A stretch of 64,000 nt of DNA, taken from assembly GCF_900460345.1 (NCBI RefSeq), contig NZ_UHHW01000002.1, forward strand, positions 1,612,001 to 1,676,000. Direction: 5' to 3'. Numbering within the stretch: the stretch's first letter is position 1; every line of letters starts with the position of its first letter. Positions 54,628 through 62,504 of the stretch are shown one piece after another. A model generated the notes under the pieces. That model did not search any database. It saw nothing but the letters and a program-made list of their open reading frames with translations, and had not been told where the DNA came from. Source of the DNA: Trueperella pyogenes (GTDB taxonomy: Bacteria; Actinomycetota; Actinomycetes; Actinomycetales; Actinomycetaceae). The translations under genes and the position numbers were made by a program.

Positions 54628-54687
54628 AGGGCCGGACCTCCGGGCAGGCGCGCTGTCAGCCAGCCGGGCGCCCTGTCGGCAGGCCGG
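54628..54687 (+). repeat. Imperfect 20-bp tandem repeats before the right arm
   Basis: Two and a half GC-rich units of the form CTGTCrGCmrGCCGGGyGCC run up to the right arm of the inverted repeat. They may be remnants of slippage or of an element end. Confidence 0.45.
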
Positions 54688-54842
54688 GTGCCCGGCATAA
54701 AACATGAATATAGCCTCCACCAGGCCCATATATGAATCGGTGGCCGGTATTATCAAAAGAACTGTCGCGAGGCAGCCCAAATATTCAAAAGAACTGTCGG
54801 AATGCGGAAAGCGAGCACCGACTTGCGGGTTAAACAAAGCCT
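54688..54842 (+). repeat. 155-bp inverted repeat, right arm (repeat family copy D)
   Basis: This is the partner of 54239-54393, with three mismatches in 155 bp. It contains the two 32-bp-spaced AAAAGAACTGTCG motifs and ends at TTAAACAAAGCCT. The low divergence between arms compared with copies A and B suggests a recent inverted duplication or ongoing gene conversion. Confidence 0.9.
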
Positions 54843-55061
54843 ACCCCTGAGCCCACCTCAACCCCGGCAGCTCAAGAACCCCGAATTCCCCGCACCCAAC
54901 AACAAAAGTGACCTCATACTGACCCACAACAAGGCTGACACACAGGGCAGAAAGCATTCTAATAGAGTGCCGGTGGAACGTGGGAAACGGCGCAACACCC
55001 CGCGCGCAACGCTTTTTCTGTTAACCCACCGCCGAGCTATCCGCAAGCCCCTGGCCGTCGT
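54843..55061. other. Gene-free stretch right of the inverted repeat
   Basis: AC-rich on the plus strand, with no convincing gene. The only open frame has no ribosome binding site and runs into the bS22 terminator. Confidence 0.55.
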
Positions 55062-55092
55062 AAAAAGAACCGGCTCCGCACGGAACCGGTTC
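55062..55092 (-). terminator. Rho-independent terminator of bS22
   Basis: On the minus strand an 11-bp stem (GAACCGGTTCC with GGAGCCGGTTC, one G-T pair) with a GTGC loop is followed directly by TTTTT. It lies 21 bp after the bS22 stop. Confidence 0.85.
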
Positions 55093-55113
55093 GCGTAAAT
55101 CAGAAACCCCGAC

Positions 55114-55212
55114 TTACTTCTTGTTACGACGCTGATGGCGCGTCTTACGAAGGAGCTTGCGGTGCTTCTTCTTCGACATCCGCTTACGACGCTTCTTAAT
55201 TACGGAACCCAT
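55114..55212 (-). CDS. Small ribosomal protein bS22 (AURKAIP1/COX24 domain)
   Basis: A 32-residue, extremely basic protein beginning [19 protein letters not shown] and ending RHQRRNKK. It matches the actinobacterial bS22 protein of the 30S subunit. A GGAGG site lies 6 bp upstream of the ATG and a rho-independent terminator follows. It is followed at normal spacing by no other gene, so it is a monocistronic unit. Confidence 0.9.
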   Translation of the reverse strand: MGSVIKKRRKRMSKKKHRKLLRKTRHQRRNKK

Positions 55213-55256
55213 AGGTTACCTCCGATCGGTTTGGCCGAGTCTCATACAACTTGAAA

Positions 55257-55283
55257 AGTCTACAGCAGACGAGAAAAACTCAA
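55257..55283 (-). promoter_or_regulatory. Candidate promoter of bS22
   Basis: On the minus strand TTGAGT and TAGACT are separated by 15 bp, 45 bp before the bS22 start. Confidence 0.4.
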
Positions 55284-55290
55284 AAATGAC

Positions 55291-55500
55291 TCAGGCGCCT
55301 GCAATCTGCGTTTGATCCATCCCGCCCGACAGCAGATTGTCCACGGCAGACTTCGGTACGCGATAAGAATTGCCCACTCGGACGGCCGGGAGCTCACCTG
55401 AGTGAACCATCCTGTACACCGTCATGCGCGAAACGCGCGCCAACTCGGCAACTTCAGCCACAGTGAAGAACTGTGGCACCGAGGGTGGAAATTGCGCCAT
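55291..55500 (-). CDS. Excisionase/BldC-like helix-turn-helix protein
   Basis: A 69-residue MerR-like HTH protein: FFTVAEVAELARVSRMTVYR, then MVHSGELPAVRVGNSYRVP. In actinobacteria this type (DNA-binding, often annotated as excisionase) sits beside bS22. ATG 55500 begins the protein just before the domain; an in-frame extension to 55605 lacks family similarity. The gene ends before a CAGGCGCCTG palindrome and a T-rich tract that may terminate it. Confidence 0.85.
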   Translation of the reverse strand: MAQFPPSVPQFFTVAEVAELARVSRMTVYRMVHSGELPAVRVGNSYRVPKSAVDNLLSGGMDQTQIAGA

Positions 55501-55707
55501 CCGTGACCGTCCTTGTATCCCTGTGCGGGGCTTGTCGAGTATACGTGGGCAATCCGCCCGAAGAACTTCACTTCTTACCTTACCCGATTTTCCCACCCAC
55601 AACACCTTTCATCCGCAACATGTAGGGAAATTCCTTTTCGCAAGCGATAGTCCAGGTGCTTTGTGTGGCACGATGGTGTTAGGCCCAAGTTGAAATGAGG
55701 GGGTGAC

Positions 55708-57090
55708 ATGGCGCTAGAACCGTTTCAGGTCAAGGTAGCTCGGCGTGGCAGTTCTATCCGTGACCGGGTCGATCACTTCGCTAGACATTCGCCGGCACGC
55801 TTGGCACTCATCGTCTTCGCCATCATTATCCTCCTCATCACCTCCCTGCTGCTCATGCCATTCGCTAAAGCCGGGCCAGGAAGCGCCACTTTCCTTGAGG
55901 CGCTCTTCACAGCGACATCCGCCGTCTGTGTGACCGGTTTGACTGTGGTGGATACCGCTAGCCACTGGACGAGCTTCGGGCACGTCGTCATCGCTATCGG
56001 TATTCAGATCGGCGGCCTCGGCGTCATGACGCTCGCCTCGATTCTCGGCCTGGCCGTCTCGCGCCACATCGGCTTAACCCAACGCATCCTGGCGGCCACG
56101 GAGACGAAATCGCGTCTTGGCGACGTCGGCGGCCTCCTGCAAGCCGTCCTCATCACCTCCTTGACGGTCGAGGCGATCCTCGCCGTTGTGCTCTTCCCCT
56201 CGGTCATGGCGGTGGAGGGCACGTTCCTCGGTGCCTTGGGCCACTCAATCTTCATGTCCCTATCGACTTTCAACAATGCCGGTTTTCTCATCACCAAAGC
56301 AGGGTTGACGCCCTTCGTCGGCAACTGGGCAATCAGCCTGCCGATCATCTTCGGCACGATGGCTGGGGCTATTGGCTTTCCGGTTATTCTCAACATCTCC
56401 CGCAATCTGCGCTCGCCAAAGCGGTGGTCTTTGCATACCAAGCTCACGCTCGTCGTGTACGCGGCTCTGTGGGCGAGCGCAGTACTCCTCATCGGGGCCT
56501 TCGAGTGGAATGGCGCCTTTGCTGGGCTGGCCACCGACGAGCGTATCCTCGCCTCGCTTTTCCAAGGCACGACGCCGCGCTCATCCGGCCTGTCTACCGT
56601 GGACATCGGTTCGATGTCAGAGTCGACGTGGTTCATCATCGACATCCTCATGTTTATCGGTGCTGGCTCGGCGTCGACGGGCGGAGGTATTAAGGTCACG
56701 ACCTTCGCCGTCCTCTTCCTCGCCATTATGGCCGAGGCTCGCGGCGATCGCGACACCGAAGCTTTTGGCAAACGCATCCCGCCGGACGTCATTCGACTAG
56801 CTATTTCTGCCGCCTTCCTAGGGGCGTTCCTCGTCGGGATCTCCACGCTCATCATCTTGCAAATCTCCGATCTGCCGCTGTCACGAGTTCTATTCGACGT
56901 GATTTCCGCGTTTGCCACCTGTGGCCTGTCGACGGGTATCACCCCCATGCTGCCGGATTCGGCCAAGGTTATCCTCGTGATCTTGATGTACTTGGGGCGC
57001 ATCGGCACGATGACGTTCGCGGCTGCCCTCGCCCTGCGTTCGCGTCGACGCGTCATTCGGCTTCCCGAGGACAGGCCGATTATTGGCTAA
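55708..57090 (+). CDS. Potassium uptake channel subunit (KtrB/TrkH type)
   Basis: A 460-residue membrane protein with four selectivity-filter repeats: TSAVCVTGLTV, TFNNAGF, TTPRSSGLSTV and ATCGLSTGIT, each with its filter glycine. Hydrophobic helices flank each. Together with the next gene it forms a K+ uptake system gated by nucleotides. A GAGGGGG site lies before the ATG. Confidence 0.93.
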   Translation: MALEPFQVKVARRGSSIRDRVDHFARHSPARLALIVFAIIILLITSLLLMPFAKAGPGSATFLEALFTATSAVCVTGLTVVDTASHWTSFGHVVIAIGIQIGGLGVMTLASILGLAVSRHIGLTQRILAATETKSRLGDVGGLLQAVLITSLTVEAILAVVLFPSVMAVEGTFLGALGHSIFMSLSTFNNAGFLITKAGLTPFVGNWAISLPIIFGTMAGAIGFPVILNISRNLRSPKRWSLHTKLTLVVYAALWASAVLLIGAFEWNGAFAGLATDERILASLFQGTTPRSSGLSTVDIGSMSESTWFIIDILMFIGAGSASTGGGIKVTTFAVLFLAIMAEARGDRDTEAFGKRIPPDVIRLAISAAFLGAFLVGISTLIILQISDLPLSRVLFDVISAFATCGLSTGITPMLPDSAKVILVILMYLGRIGTMTFAAALALRSRRRVIRLPEDRPIIG

Positions 57091-57113
57091 TATGTCAATA
57101 GAAAGGGGTCAGC

Positions 57114-57788
57114 ATGCCCAATAGGTATATGGACAACGCCACGCTCGTCATTGGGTTGGGGCGCTTCGGTTCCGCCATCGCCGTCACGCTCGACAAGCTG
57201 GATAAGGAAGTGCTTGCGGTTGAGGCGAATGCTGACCTGGCACAGCAGTGGAGCCATCGCTTCCGCGTGGTGGAATCTGACGCCCGATCCGCCGAGGCGC
57301 TGCATCAGCTCGGGGCGGAGGACTTCGATGTGGCCGTGGTCGGCGTCGGCGCGCTCGAGGCGTCTGTGCTCATCACGGCCAACCTCGTCGACCTTGGCAT
57401 CAAGGACATTTGGGCCAAAGCCACCTCGCGTGAGCACGGCACGATCCTTAAGCGCATCGGCGCTCACCACGTGGTCTATCCGGAGTACGACGCCGGTCAG
57501 CGCGTTGCGCACATGCTTTCGGGGCGCATGCTCGACTACATTGACATGGAAGACCAGTTCACGATTGTGAAGATGATCCCGCCGCGCGATTTGGTGGGCT
57601 TTTCCTTGGCCGAGTCGAACGTGCGTGAGCGCTTTGGCGTGACGGTGATTGGCGTCAAGTCACCCGGCCAGCCTTTCGAGTATGCCACCCCACAGACGAC
57701 GATCGGCAACGGGGATGTGCTGATCGTATCGGGCGAGCCGTCGCTATTGGAGGCGTTCGCAAACAGATTTGTCGGACGGCGGCGCTAG
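57114..57788 (+). CDS. Potassium channel regulatory subunit (KtrA/TrkA type)
   Basis: A 224-residue RCK protein. The Rossmann nucleotide site is TLVIGLGRFGSAIAVTL, followed by an acidic VEANADL, and a C-terminal TrkA-C domain that ends VLIVSGEPSLLEAF. Its RNA is made with ktrB, 23 bp upstream. GAAAGGGG precedes the ATG. It senses ATP/ADP or NADH and gates the channel. Confidence 0.93.
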   Translation: MPNRYMDNATLVIGLGRFGSAIAVTLDKLDKEVLAVEANADLAQQWSHRFRVVESDARSAEALHQLGAEDFDVAVVGVGALEASVLITANLVDLGIKDIWAKATSREHGTILKRIGAHHVVYPEYDAGQRVAHMLSGRMLDYIDMEDQFTIVKMIPPRDLVGFSLAESNVRERFGVTVIGVKSPGQPFEYATPQTTIGNGDVLIVSGEPSLLEAFANRFVGRRR

Positions 57789-57791
57789 CCT
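57786..57791 (+). promoter_or_regulatory. -10 element, leaderless promoter of radA
   Basis: TAGCCT lies 6 bp before the radA ATG and overlaps the stop of the potassium-regulator gene. Confidence 0.5.
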
Positions 57792-57797
57792 TGTTCT

Positions 57798-59168
57798 ATG
57801 GCGAAAAATCAAACATTTCAGTGCCGTGAGTGCGGCTGGAGCACTGTCAAATGGGTGGGTCGTTGTGGCCAATGTCAGGCGTGGGGCACGATCGAGGAGT
57901 CGGCTCATGGAGTGGCCAAGGTCTCACCACTGACCCCGCGCTCGCCCGCGCAGCCGATCACGGAGGTGTCCACGCAGGCCTCGGTCAAATCGCCTACGGG
58001 GGTAGCTGAGCTCGATCGCGTGCTCGGCGGCGGGATCGTGCCGGGCGTCGTGATCTTGCTCGCCGGTGAACCGGGGGTTGGAAAGTCCACGCTTCTGCTG
58101 GACGTAGCGGCGAAAGCCGCCGCTGAGGCGGCTCAGGCTGGGCGTAACCCCGTGCTGTATGTGACAGGCGAAGAGTCAGCCTCCCAGGTGCGTTCGCGCG
58201 CCGAGCGCATTGGCGCGCTGCACCCACACCTGTTGCTCGCCGCTGAAGCGGATCTGGCTAAAATCCTTGGCCATGTCGATGCCGTGCGGCCTTCGCTTCT
58301 GATAGTTGACTCGGTGCAGACCGTCGCCGATCCGAAGATGGAGGGCAGCGCGGGCGGCGTCGCACAGGTGCGTGCGATCACCTCGGCCCTGGTCACTACG
58401 GCCAAGGCCGCGGATCTGCCGATCGTCCTCGTCGGGCACGTGACTAAGGATGGCTCCATCGCTGGCCCGCGCGCGCTAGAGCATCTGGTCGACGTCGTGT
58501 GCCAGTTCGAGGGCGATCGTCATTCGCGCCTACGGCTCGTGCGGGCGGTGAAGAATCGTTACGGCGCCACAGATGAGGTGGGCTGTTTCGAGCTGGTAGA
58601 TTCCGGCATTAACGGGCTCGCCGATCCGTCGGGCCTGTTCCTGTCCGCCCGCGATCTGACGGTTCCGGGCACGTGCGTGACAGTCACGCTCGAGGGGCGC
58701 CGCCCTATGCCCGTGGAAGTTCAGGCGCTGTCGGTGCCCGCGGCGGGTCCCCCACGGCGAACGACGTCGGGCGTAGACAGCTCGCGTGTGGCGATGATGC
58801 TCGCCGTGCTGCAGTCACGGCTGGGCGTGCAGTTTGAGCGTAACGACATCTTCGTGTCCACCGTAGGCGGAGCACGCGCTTCGGAGCCTGCGGTGGATGT
58901 GGCGATCGCGCTGGCTCTCGCTTCGACGGCGCTAGATCTTCCCCTCGCTCCGGGCGTCATCGCGGTTGGGGAGGTCTCCCTCACGGGTGAGCTACGCCCG
59001 GTGGTAGGGCTGCAGCGTCGGCTAAACGAGGCAGCTCGGCTTGGATTCCACACGGCGCTTGTACCGGCCACGGCCGAGGTGAGCCCGCCAGCGGGTATGC
59101 GTGTGCGCGCAGTGGCAGACGTGAAGAGCGCGGCATGTACGGTGTTGCCGTTAGAACCGGAGCGTTAG
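57798..59168 (+). CDS. radA: DNA repair protein RadA
   Basis: A 456-residue RecA-related helicase for recombination intermediates. It has an N-terminal zinc finger (CRECGWSTVKWVGRCGQC), Walker A GEPGVGKSTLLLD, the RadA-specific KNRYG (VKNRYGATDEVG) and a C-terminal Lon-like domain (EPAVDVAIALALAS). It starts 9 bp after the potassium regulator but has its own leaderless promoter signal. Confidence 0.95.
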   Translation: MAKNQTFQCRECGWSTVKWVGRCGQCQAWGTIEESAHGVAKVSPLTPRSPAQPITEVSTQASVKSPTGVAELDRVLGGGIVPGVVILLAGEPGVGKSTLLLDVAAKAAAEAAQAGRNPVLYVTGEESASQVRSRAERIGALHPHLLLAAEADLAKILGHVDAVRPSLLIVDSVQTVADPKMEGSAGGVAQVRAITSALVTTAKAADLPIVLVGHVTKDGSIAGPRALEHLVDVVCQFEGDRHSRLRLVRAVKNRYGATDEVGCFELVDSGINGLADPSGLFLSARDLTVPGTCVTVTLEGRRPMPVEVQALSVPAAGPPRRTTSGVDSSRVAMMLAVLQSRLGVQFERNDIFVSTVGGARASEPAVDVAIALALASTALDLPLAPGVIAVGEVSLTGELRPVVGLQRRLNEAARLGFHTALVPATAEVSPPAGMRVRAVADVKSAACTVLPLEPER

Positions 59169-59197
59169 CCAAACGTGGCAAGCAGCCGGTGAGAAAG

Positions 59198-60022
59198 CTA
59201 GGGCGCTTTGGTGCTTTCCGGCTCGCCGGTGTTCGCAGGCTTGGGCGCCGTTGCCTGGCGGAGTTCGAAAATGGCGCCCGATTCGAGTATCGGCTCTGTG
59301 CCGATGAAGACGCGTGCGACGTACGTGCCAGCACCGGCCGGACTAGTGCCTGTGCAATTGGGACCGACGTTGATACCGTTCCACGGTAACTCTTGGGTGG
59401 TCGTCATCCCAGTATCGAGAAGGAGAAGCTTATTGGCTGGCCCCGTCTTACAGACTTGGCTGTCGTATACCGTGTGATCGCCAGAAGTCAGTTGGAGACG
59501 GAGCTCGGAGGCATCGAAATAGCAGGGCTTTTCGCCCCGATTCTTGATCGATGTCGCGACCTTGATCGGCTTACCGGCGGTGCGGCCGGCCACTTCAGCG
59601 CTCGCCGTCAGCTCCGACGGCGTACAGGCCACAGGCTCGAACTGAGCCACCGGATTTACTGGGGTGGAGTGTGTTTCTATTTTCGTCAGAGCGTATTTGA
59701 TGACGAAGATGACTGCGGCAACGGCGAGCAGACCGGCGACGCCAAGAGCCAGGAGCCTGCGCCGAAAGCGGCTGCGTTCCAGATCCCGCCTCGCGGGGCG
59801 CTTGCTCGGCCGCGACTGAGTCGGCCGCCGGTTTGGCGGATTGCCCGCCACGCGCTGTTGGCCGCCTTGCCGTTGGCCGGCTCGGCGGACGGTCGATTTC
59901 TTCCCGGCTCGCTGAGCAGGCACGCGCTCGCCGCCTCGAGATACTGGCTTGCGCCCGCGCTGGGTTTGTGCGCCCGGCCTTTGGGCGGGCTTGCCAGAAC
60001 CGCGTTTGGGAGTTTCGTTCAC
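59198..60022 (-). CDS. Membrane-anchored hypothetical protein
   Basis: A 274-residue protein. The first 85 residues are very Arg/Gly/Pro/Gln-rich and disordered, followed by one transmembrane helix (LLALGVAGLLAVAAVIFVIK) and an extracytoplasmic beta-rich domain with several cysteines (VACTPSELTASAEV, EKPCYFDASEL, SQVCKTG, GPNCTG) that may form disulfides. It faintly resembles DUF4232-type domains. The start is GTG 60022, supported by a -10 element 6 bp upstream. Confidence 0.65.
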   Translation of the reverse strand: MNETPKRGSGKPAQRPGAQTQRGRKPVSRGGERVPAQRAGKKSTVRRAGQRQGGQQRVAGNPPNRRPTQSRPSKRPARRDLERSRFRRRLLALGVAGLLAVAAVIFVIKYALTKIETHSTPVNPVAQFEPVACTPSELTASAEVAGRTAGKPIKVATSIKNRGEKPCYFDASELRLQLTSGDHTVYDSQVCKTGPANKLLLLDTGMTTTQELPWNGINVGPNCTGTSPAGAGTYVARVFIGTEPILESGAIFELRQATAPKPANTGEPESTKAP

Positions 60023-60028
60023 GTCTTT

Positions 60029-60034
60029 ACCGTA
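60029..60034 (-). promoter_or_regulatory. -10 element, leaderless promoter of the membrane-anchored gene
   Basis: TACGGT on the minus strand lies 6 bp before the GTG at 60022. Confidence 0.4.
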
Positions 60035-60077
60035 ACGGTATTCCCCACCCGCGAGAGCGATGCGCGCCGATGACCAC

Positions 60078-60083
60078 TATAGT
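60078..60083 (+). promoter_or_regulatory. -10 element, leaderless promoter of mutY
   Basis: TATAGT lies 7 bp before the in-frame GTG at 60091, making that GTG a more likely start than ATG 60070. Confidence 0.5.
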
Positions 60084-60090
60084 GAGGCAA

Positions 60091-60957
60091 GTGGCACCCG
60101 AACCTAGACTGGCCTTTCAGGCCCTCACCCGCTGGTATGCGCGCAACGCCCGCCCTTTACCGTGGCGTGAGACCACCGACCCCTGGGCGATCCTCGTATG
60201 CGAGATCATGAGCCAACAGACGCCGGTTGCCAGGGTGGAACCCGTGTGGCGTGCCTGGCTCAAGCGCTGGCCGAGTCCCGCCGACCTGGCAGCTGCCTCC
60301 CCCGCGGAGATACTCATCGCGTGGGATCGGATGGGCTATCCGCGGCGGGCCTTGCGTCTCCAAGAGGCCGCGATCGCCATCGCCGAGCGCGGTGCCTTCC
60401 CGTCCACCTACGATGACCTGCTCGCGCTGCCCGGCGTCGGCCCCTACACCGCGGCTGCTGTGATCGCTTTTGCGTTCGGCGGCCACTCGGTCGTCCTGGA
60501 CACCAACATTCGCCGCGTACTCGCCCGCTGGCACGGCGACGCCCTGCCCGCCCCCTCCCAGACGCGAGCCGAGCTGGCCCGCGCCACGTCCTACGTGCCC
60601 GACGACGACGCCCCGGCCTGGAACGCCGCCATCATGGAGTTCGGGGCCCTGGTGTGTACGGCCCGCTCGCCGCAGTGCGACCAGTGCCCGCTCGCCGCGC
60701 ACTGCGAGTGGCAGCTAGCCGGGCGCCCCGCAGATGCCCAGCGACGTCGCAGGCAGGCGTGGGAAGGGACGAATCGACAGGCCCGTGGGCTGATCATGGC
60801 CGCGCTGCGGCGCAAGCCGCACTCCTATGCCGATCTGTTGGAGGTGACCGGACTGCCGGAGGCGCGTCTCGCTCCCGCTCTCGACGGCGTGCTATCGGAT
60901 GGCCTGGCCGAGCACGTTTCGGGCGAGTTCAGACTTCCGCTAGCATCGACACCATGA
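60091..60957 (+). CDS. mutY: A/G-specific adenine glycosylase MutY
   Basis: A 288-residue base-excision glycosylase that removes adenine opposite 8-oxoguanine. Motifs are LPWRETTDPWAILVCEIMSQ, with the catalytic-region Glu and QQT, the helix-hairpin-helix LPGVGPYTAAAV and a C-terminal iron-sulfur loop CTARSPQCDQCPLAAHC with spacing C-x6-C-x2-C-x5-C. There is no long C-terminal MutT-like domain, as in many actinobacteria. I preferred GTG 60091 to ATG 60070 because of the leaderless promoter. Its TGA overlaps the next ATG. Confidence 0.92.
   Translation: MAPEPRLAFQALTRWYARNARPLPWRETTDPWAILVCEIMSQQTPVARVEPVWRAWLKRWPSPADLAAASPAEILIAWDRMGYPRRALRLQEAAIAIAERGAFPSTYDDLLALPGVGPYTAAAVIAFAFGGHSVVLDTNIRRVLARWHGDALPAPSQTRAELARATSYVPDDDAPAWNAAIMEFGALVCTARSPQCDQCPLAAHCEWQLAGRPADAQRRRRQAWEGTNRQARGLIMAALRRKPHSYADLLEVTGLPEARLAPALDGVLSDGLAEHVSGEFRLPLASTP
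60941..60946 (+). promoter_or_regulatory. -10 element, leaderless promoter of the 121-aa gene
   Basis: TAGCAT lies 7 bp before ATG 60954, inside the end of mutY. Confidence 0.45.
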
Positions 60958-61319
60958 AAGAACTCAAGCTCGCCCGCGCGGGAGCGACCCTCAGTGTACT
61001 CGCACTGACCATCCTCGCCATCGGCCTGCTTATCCAGATCACTGGCCAGCATGCCCTCGCCGCCCTGATTCCAGGCGGCACGGGTTTGATCCTCGTGACA
61101 ACCGGGGCCTACCTGATCCTGCGCTCGCGCGGGAGCGCCGATCTGGCGGCGGCCATCAAAGTCACGCGGGGTGCCGCGCTCGCGGCCGCCGCCGTCGTCG
61201 TCGTGGGCGTGGCGGCGATGGGCGTAACGGGTTCTGGAGTGATGACCACGCTCGTCCTCGCCCTAGTCGGACTGCAGGCGCCGATCGGGCTGCAGATGGC
61301 AGCGAGTTTTCTCAAGTAA
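60954..61319 (+). CDS. Small membrane protein, 121 aa
   Basis: About four hydrophobic helices: residues 10-28 (GATLSVLALTILAIGLLIQI), 34-53, 70-88 and 94-112, with few charges. No family motif is recognised. ATG 60954 overlaps the mutY stop (ATGA) and also has its own -10 element, so it may be both coupled and independently transcribed. The same frame runs 100 codons upstream inside mutY, but those residues lack membrane character and are a shadow. Confidence 0.6.
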   Translation: MKELKLARAGATLSVLALTILAIGLLIQITGQHALAALIPGGTGLILVTTGAYLILRSRGSADLAAAIKVTRGAALAAAAVVVVGVAAMGVTGSGVMTTLVLALVGLQAPIGLQMAASFLK

Positions 61320-61344
61320 ACGCCGAAAATGTCGCGGATGCGCG

Positions 61345-62328
61345 TCATTGTATATCTTTGTGAGCCGAGCGAACAGCGTACTCGTGGAGAAGAGTGGCGC
61401 AGTCTTCGTCGATGATGAGGTCCGTGATGAGCCCGGCGCGGAGCGCTGCCACCGTGGGCACCACCTTGTCAGCCCCCGAGACGACGCCGATGCGCCGGGG
61501 GATCTTACGCAGCATCGTGGGACTTGGGCCTGAGGCGCGCGAGTTGATCTCTATATCCTCCCAAGAGCCATCGCCGCGCAGCAAGACGGTGCAAATATTG
61601 CCGACGACGCCGTCCTCACGCAGCTCGTCAAGTTCTTGAACGCTGAGATAGCCTCCTGAGTAGACCATGGACGGGCTCTTGGAGGTCAACGAGCCGATGC
61701 CGAACAGGGCAATATCGGCGCGTTGCTGGATCTGCCGCACCGCAGCGATCGAACGTTCCTGCCACAGCGCCTCCCTCGTTGCGGCGTAATCGAAGAAAGC
61801 GGGCACGGCGAAGTAGTGCACTGCGGCACCGAACGCTTTGCCGAAGGCATCCATCAGCGCGCCCGCATAGGGAACGCCGCTGGTAGAGGCATTAGCGGCG
61901 CCGTTGAGCTGGACCGCGATCGATCCGCGGGCCTGGCGCGGCACGAGGTGCTCGACGATGGCGGCTACAGTGTTGCCCCAGGCGATGCCGATGACGGACT
62001 CAGGTTTCATGAGATTCGAGACTTCGATTCCGGCCACCTGCGCCACCGCATTCAGGCGCCTCGTCTCATTGACGCCGAAGGGAACGGGAACCACCTTGAC
62101 CCGCACGTTAAACATTTGCGAGATGCGATACTGCATCTCGTTGGCCACTTCCTGAGGCTGGTGGATGGTGATCTGGACGAGGCCTGTGTCCTTCGCCTCG
62201 GCGATAAGGCGCGAGACAGTGGAGCGAGATACACACAATCGGCGGGCGATCGACTCCATAGTCTCGCCCTGCACGAAGTGCATGACGGCTGCTTCATATG
62301 CCGCAAGAACACGGTCTTGTCGATTCAT
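61345..62328 (-). CDS. SorC/DeoR-family sugar-binding transcriptional regulator
   Basis: A 327-residue regulator. An N-terminal HTH (MESIARRLCVSRSTVSRLI) is followed by a sugar-phosphate-binding domain of SorC type, with ESVIGIAWGNTVAAIVEHL and ADIALFGIGSL, and a C-terminal GAGLITDLIIDE-like end (RAGLITDLIIDEDCA). I chose ATG 62328 with GGAGG 5-6 bp upstream; an in-frame start 30 bp earlier is unsupported. It is divergent from glpA, so it may respond to a glycerol or triose phosphate. Confidence 0.85.
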   Translation of the reverse strand: MNRQDRVLAAYEAAVMHFVQGETMESIARRLCVSRSTVSRLIAEAKDTGLVQITIHQPQEVANEMQYRISQMFNVRVKVVPVPFGVNETRRLNAVAQVAGIEVSNLMKPESVIGIAWGNTVAAIVEHLVPRQARGSIAVQLNGAANASTSGVPYAGALMDAFGKAFGAAVHYFAVPAFFDYAATREALWQERSIAAVRQIQQRADIALFGIGSLTSKSPSMVYSGGYLSVQELDELREDGVVGNICTVLLRGDGSWEDIEINSRASGPSPTMLRKIPRRIGVVSGADKVVPTVAALRAGLITDLIIDEDCATLLHEYAVRSAHKDIQ

Positions 62329-62341
62329 GTGGCCTCCTTCG

Positions 62342-62365
62342 GTGTACGACGTCGACATTGTACAC
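62342..62365. promoter_or_regulatory. Inverted repeat in the regulator-glpA gap
   Basis: GTGTAC at 62342-62347 and GTACAC at 62360-62365 are inverted copies separated by 12 bp, close to the regulator's start. This is a candidate autoregulatory operator. Confidence 0.45.
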
Positions 62366-62392
62366 GCTCAATGAAAGTGTTTTCATACTACC

Positions 62393-62406
62393 TGCACGCT
62401 CGTGCA
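62393..62406. promoter_or_regulatory. Second palindrome in the regulator-glpA gap
   Basis: TGCACG-CT-CGTGCA is a 6+2+6 palindrome 98 bp before glpA, a second candidate site for the SorC-type regulator. Confidence 0.45.
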
Positions 62407-62504
62407 CACTTGGGCAACTTGGCTTGGCCATCACGATTTTGCCCCGTGAAAAGTGCAGAAGCCGTAAATTGGAATTAAGTTTCCGCGTAGAAATCGGAAG
62501 AACG

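Noticed and set aside
54096..54698. A 200-residue frame spanning the left inverted-repeat arm
   Set aside because: The composition is low-complexity Pro/Arg, there is no ribosome binding site, and the frame reads through a non-coding repeat.
56004..57056. A 350-residue open frame antisense to the potassium channel gene
   Set aside because: It is an Arg/Met/Pro-rich shadow with no start signal or family motif; the plus-strand channel has all its filter motifs.
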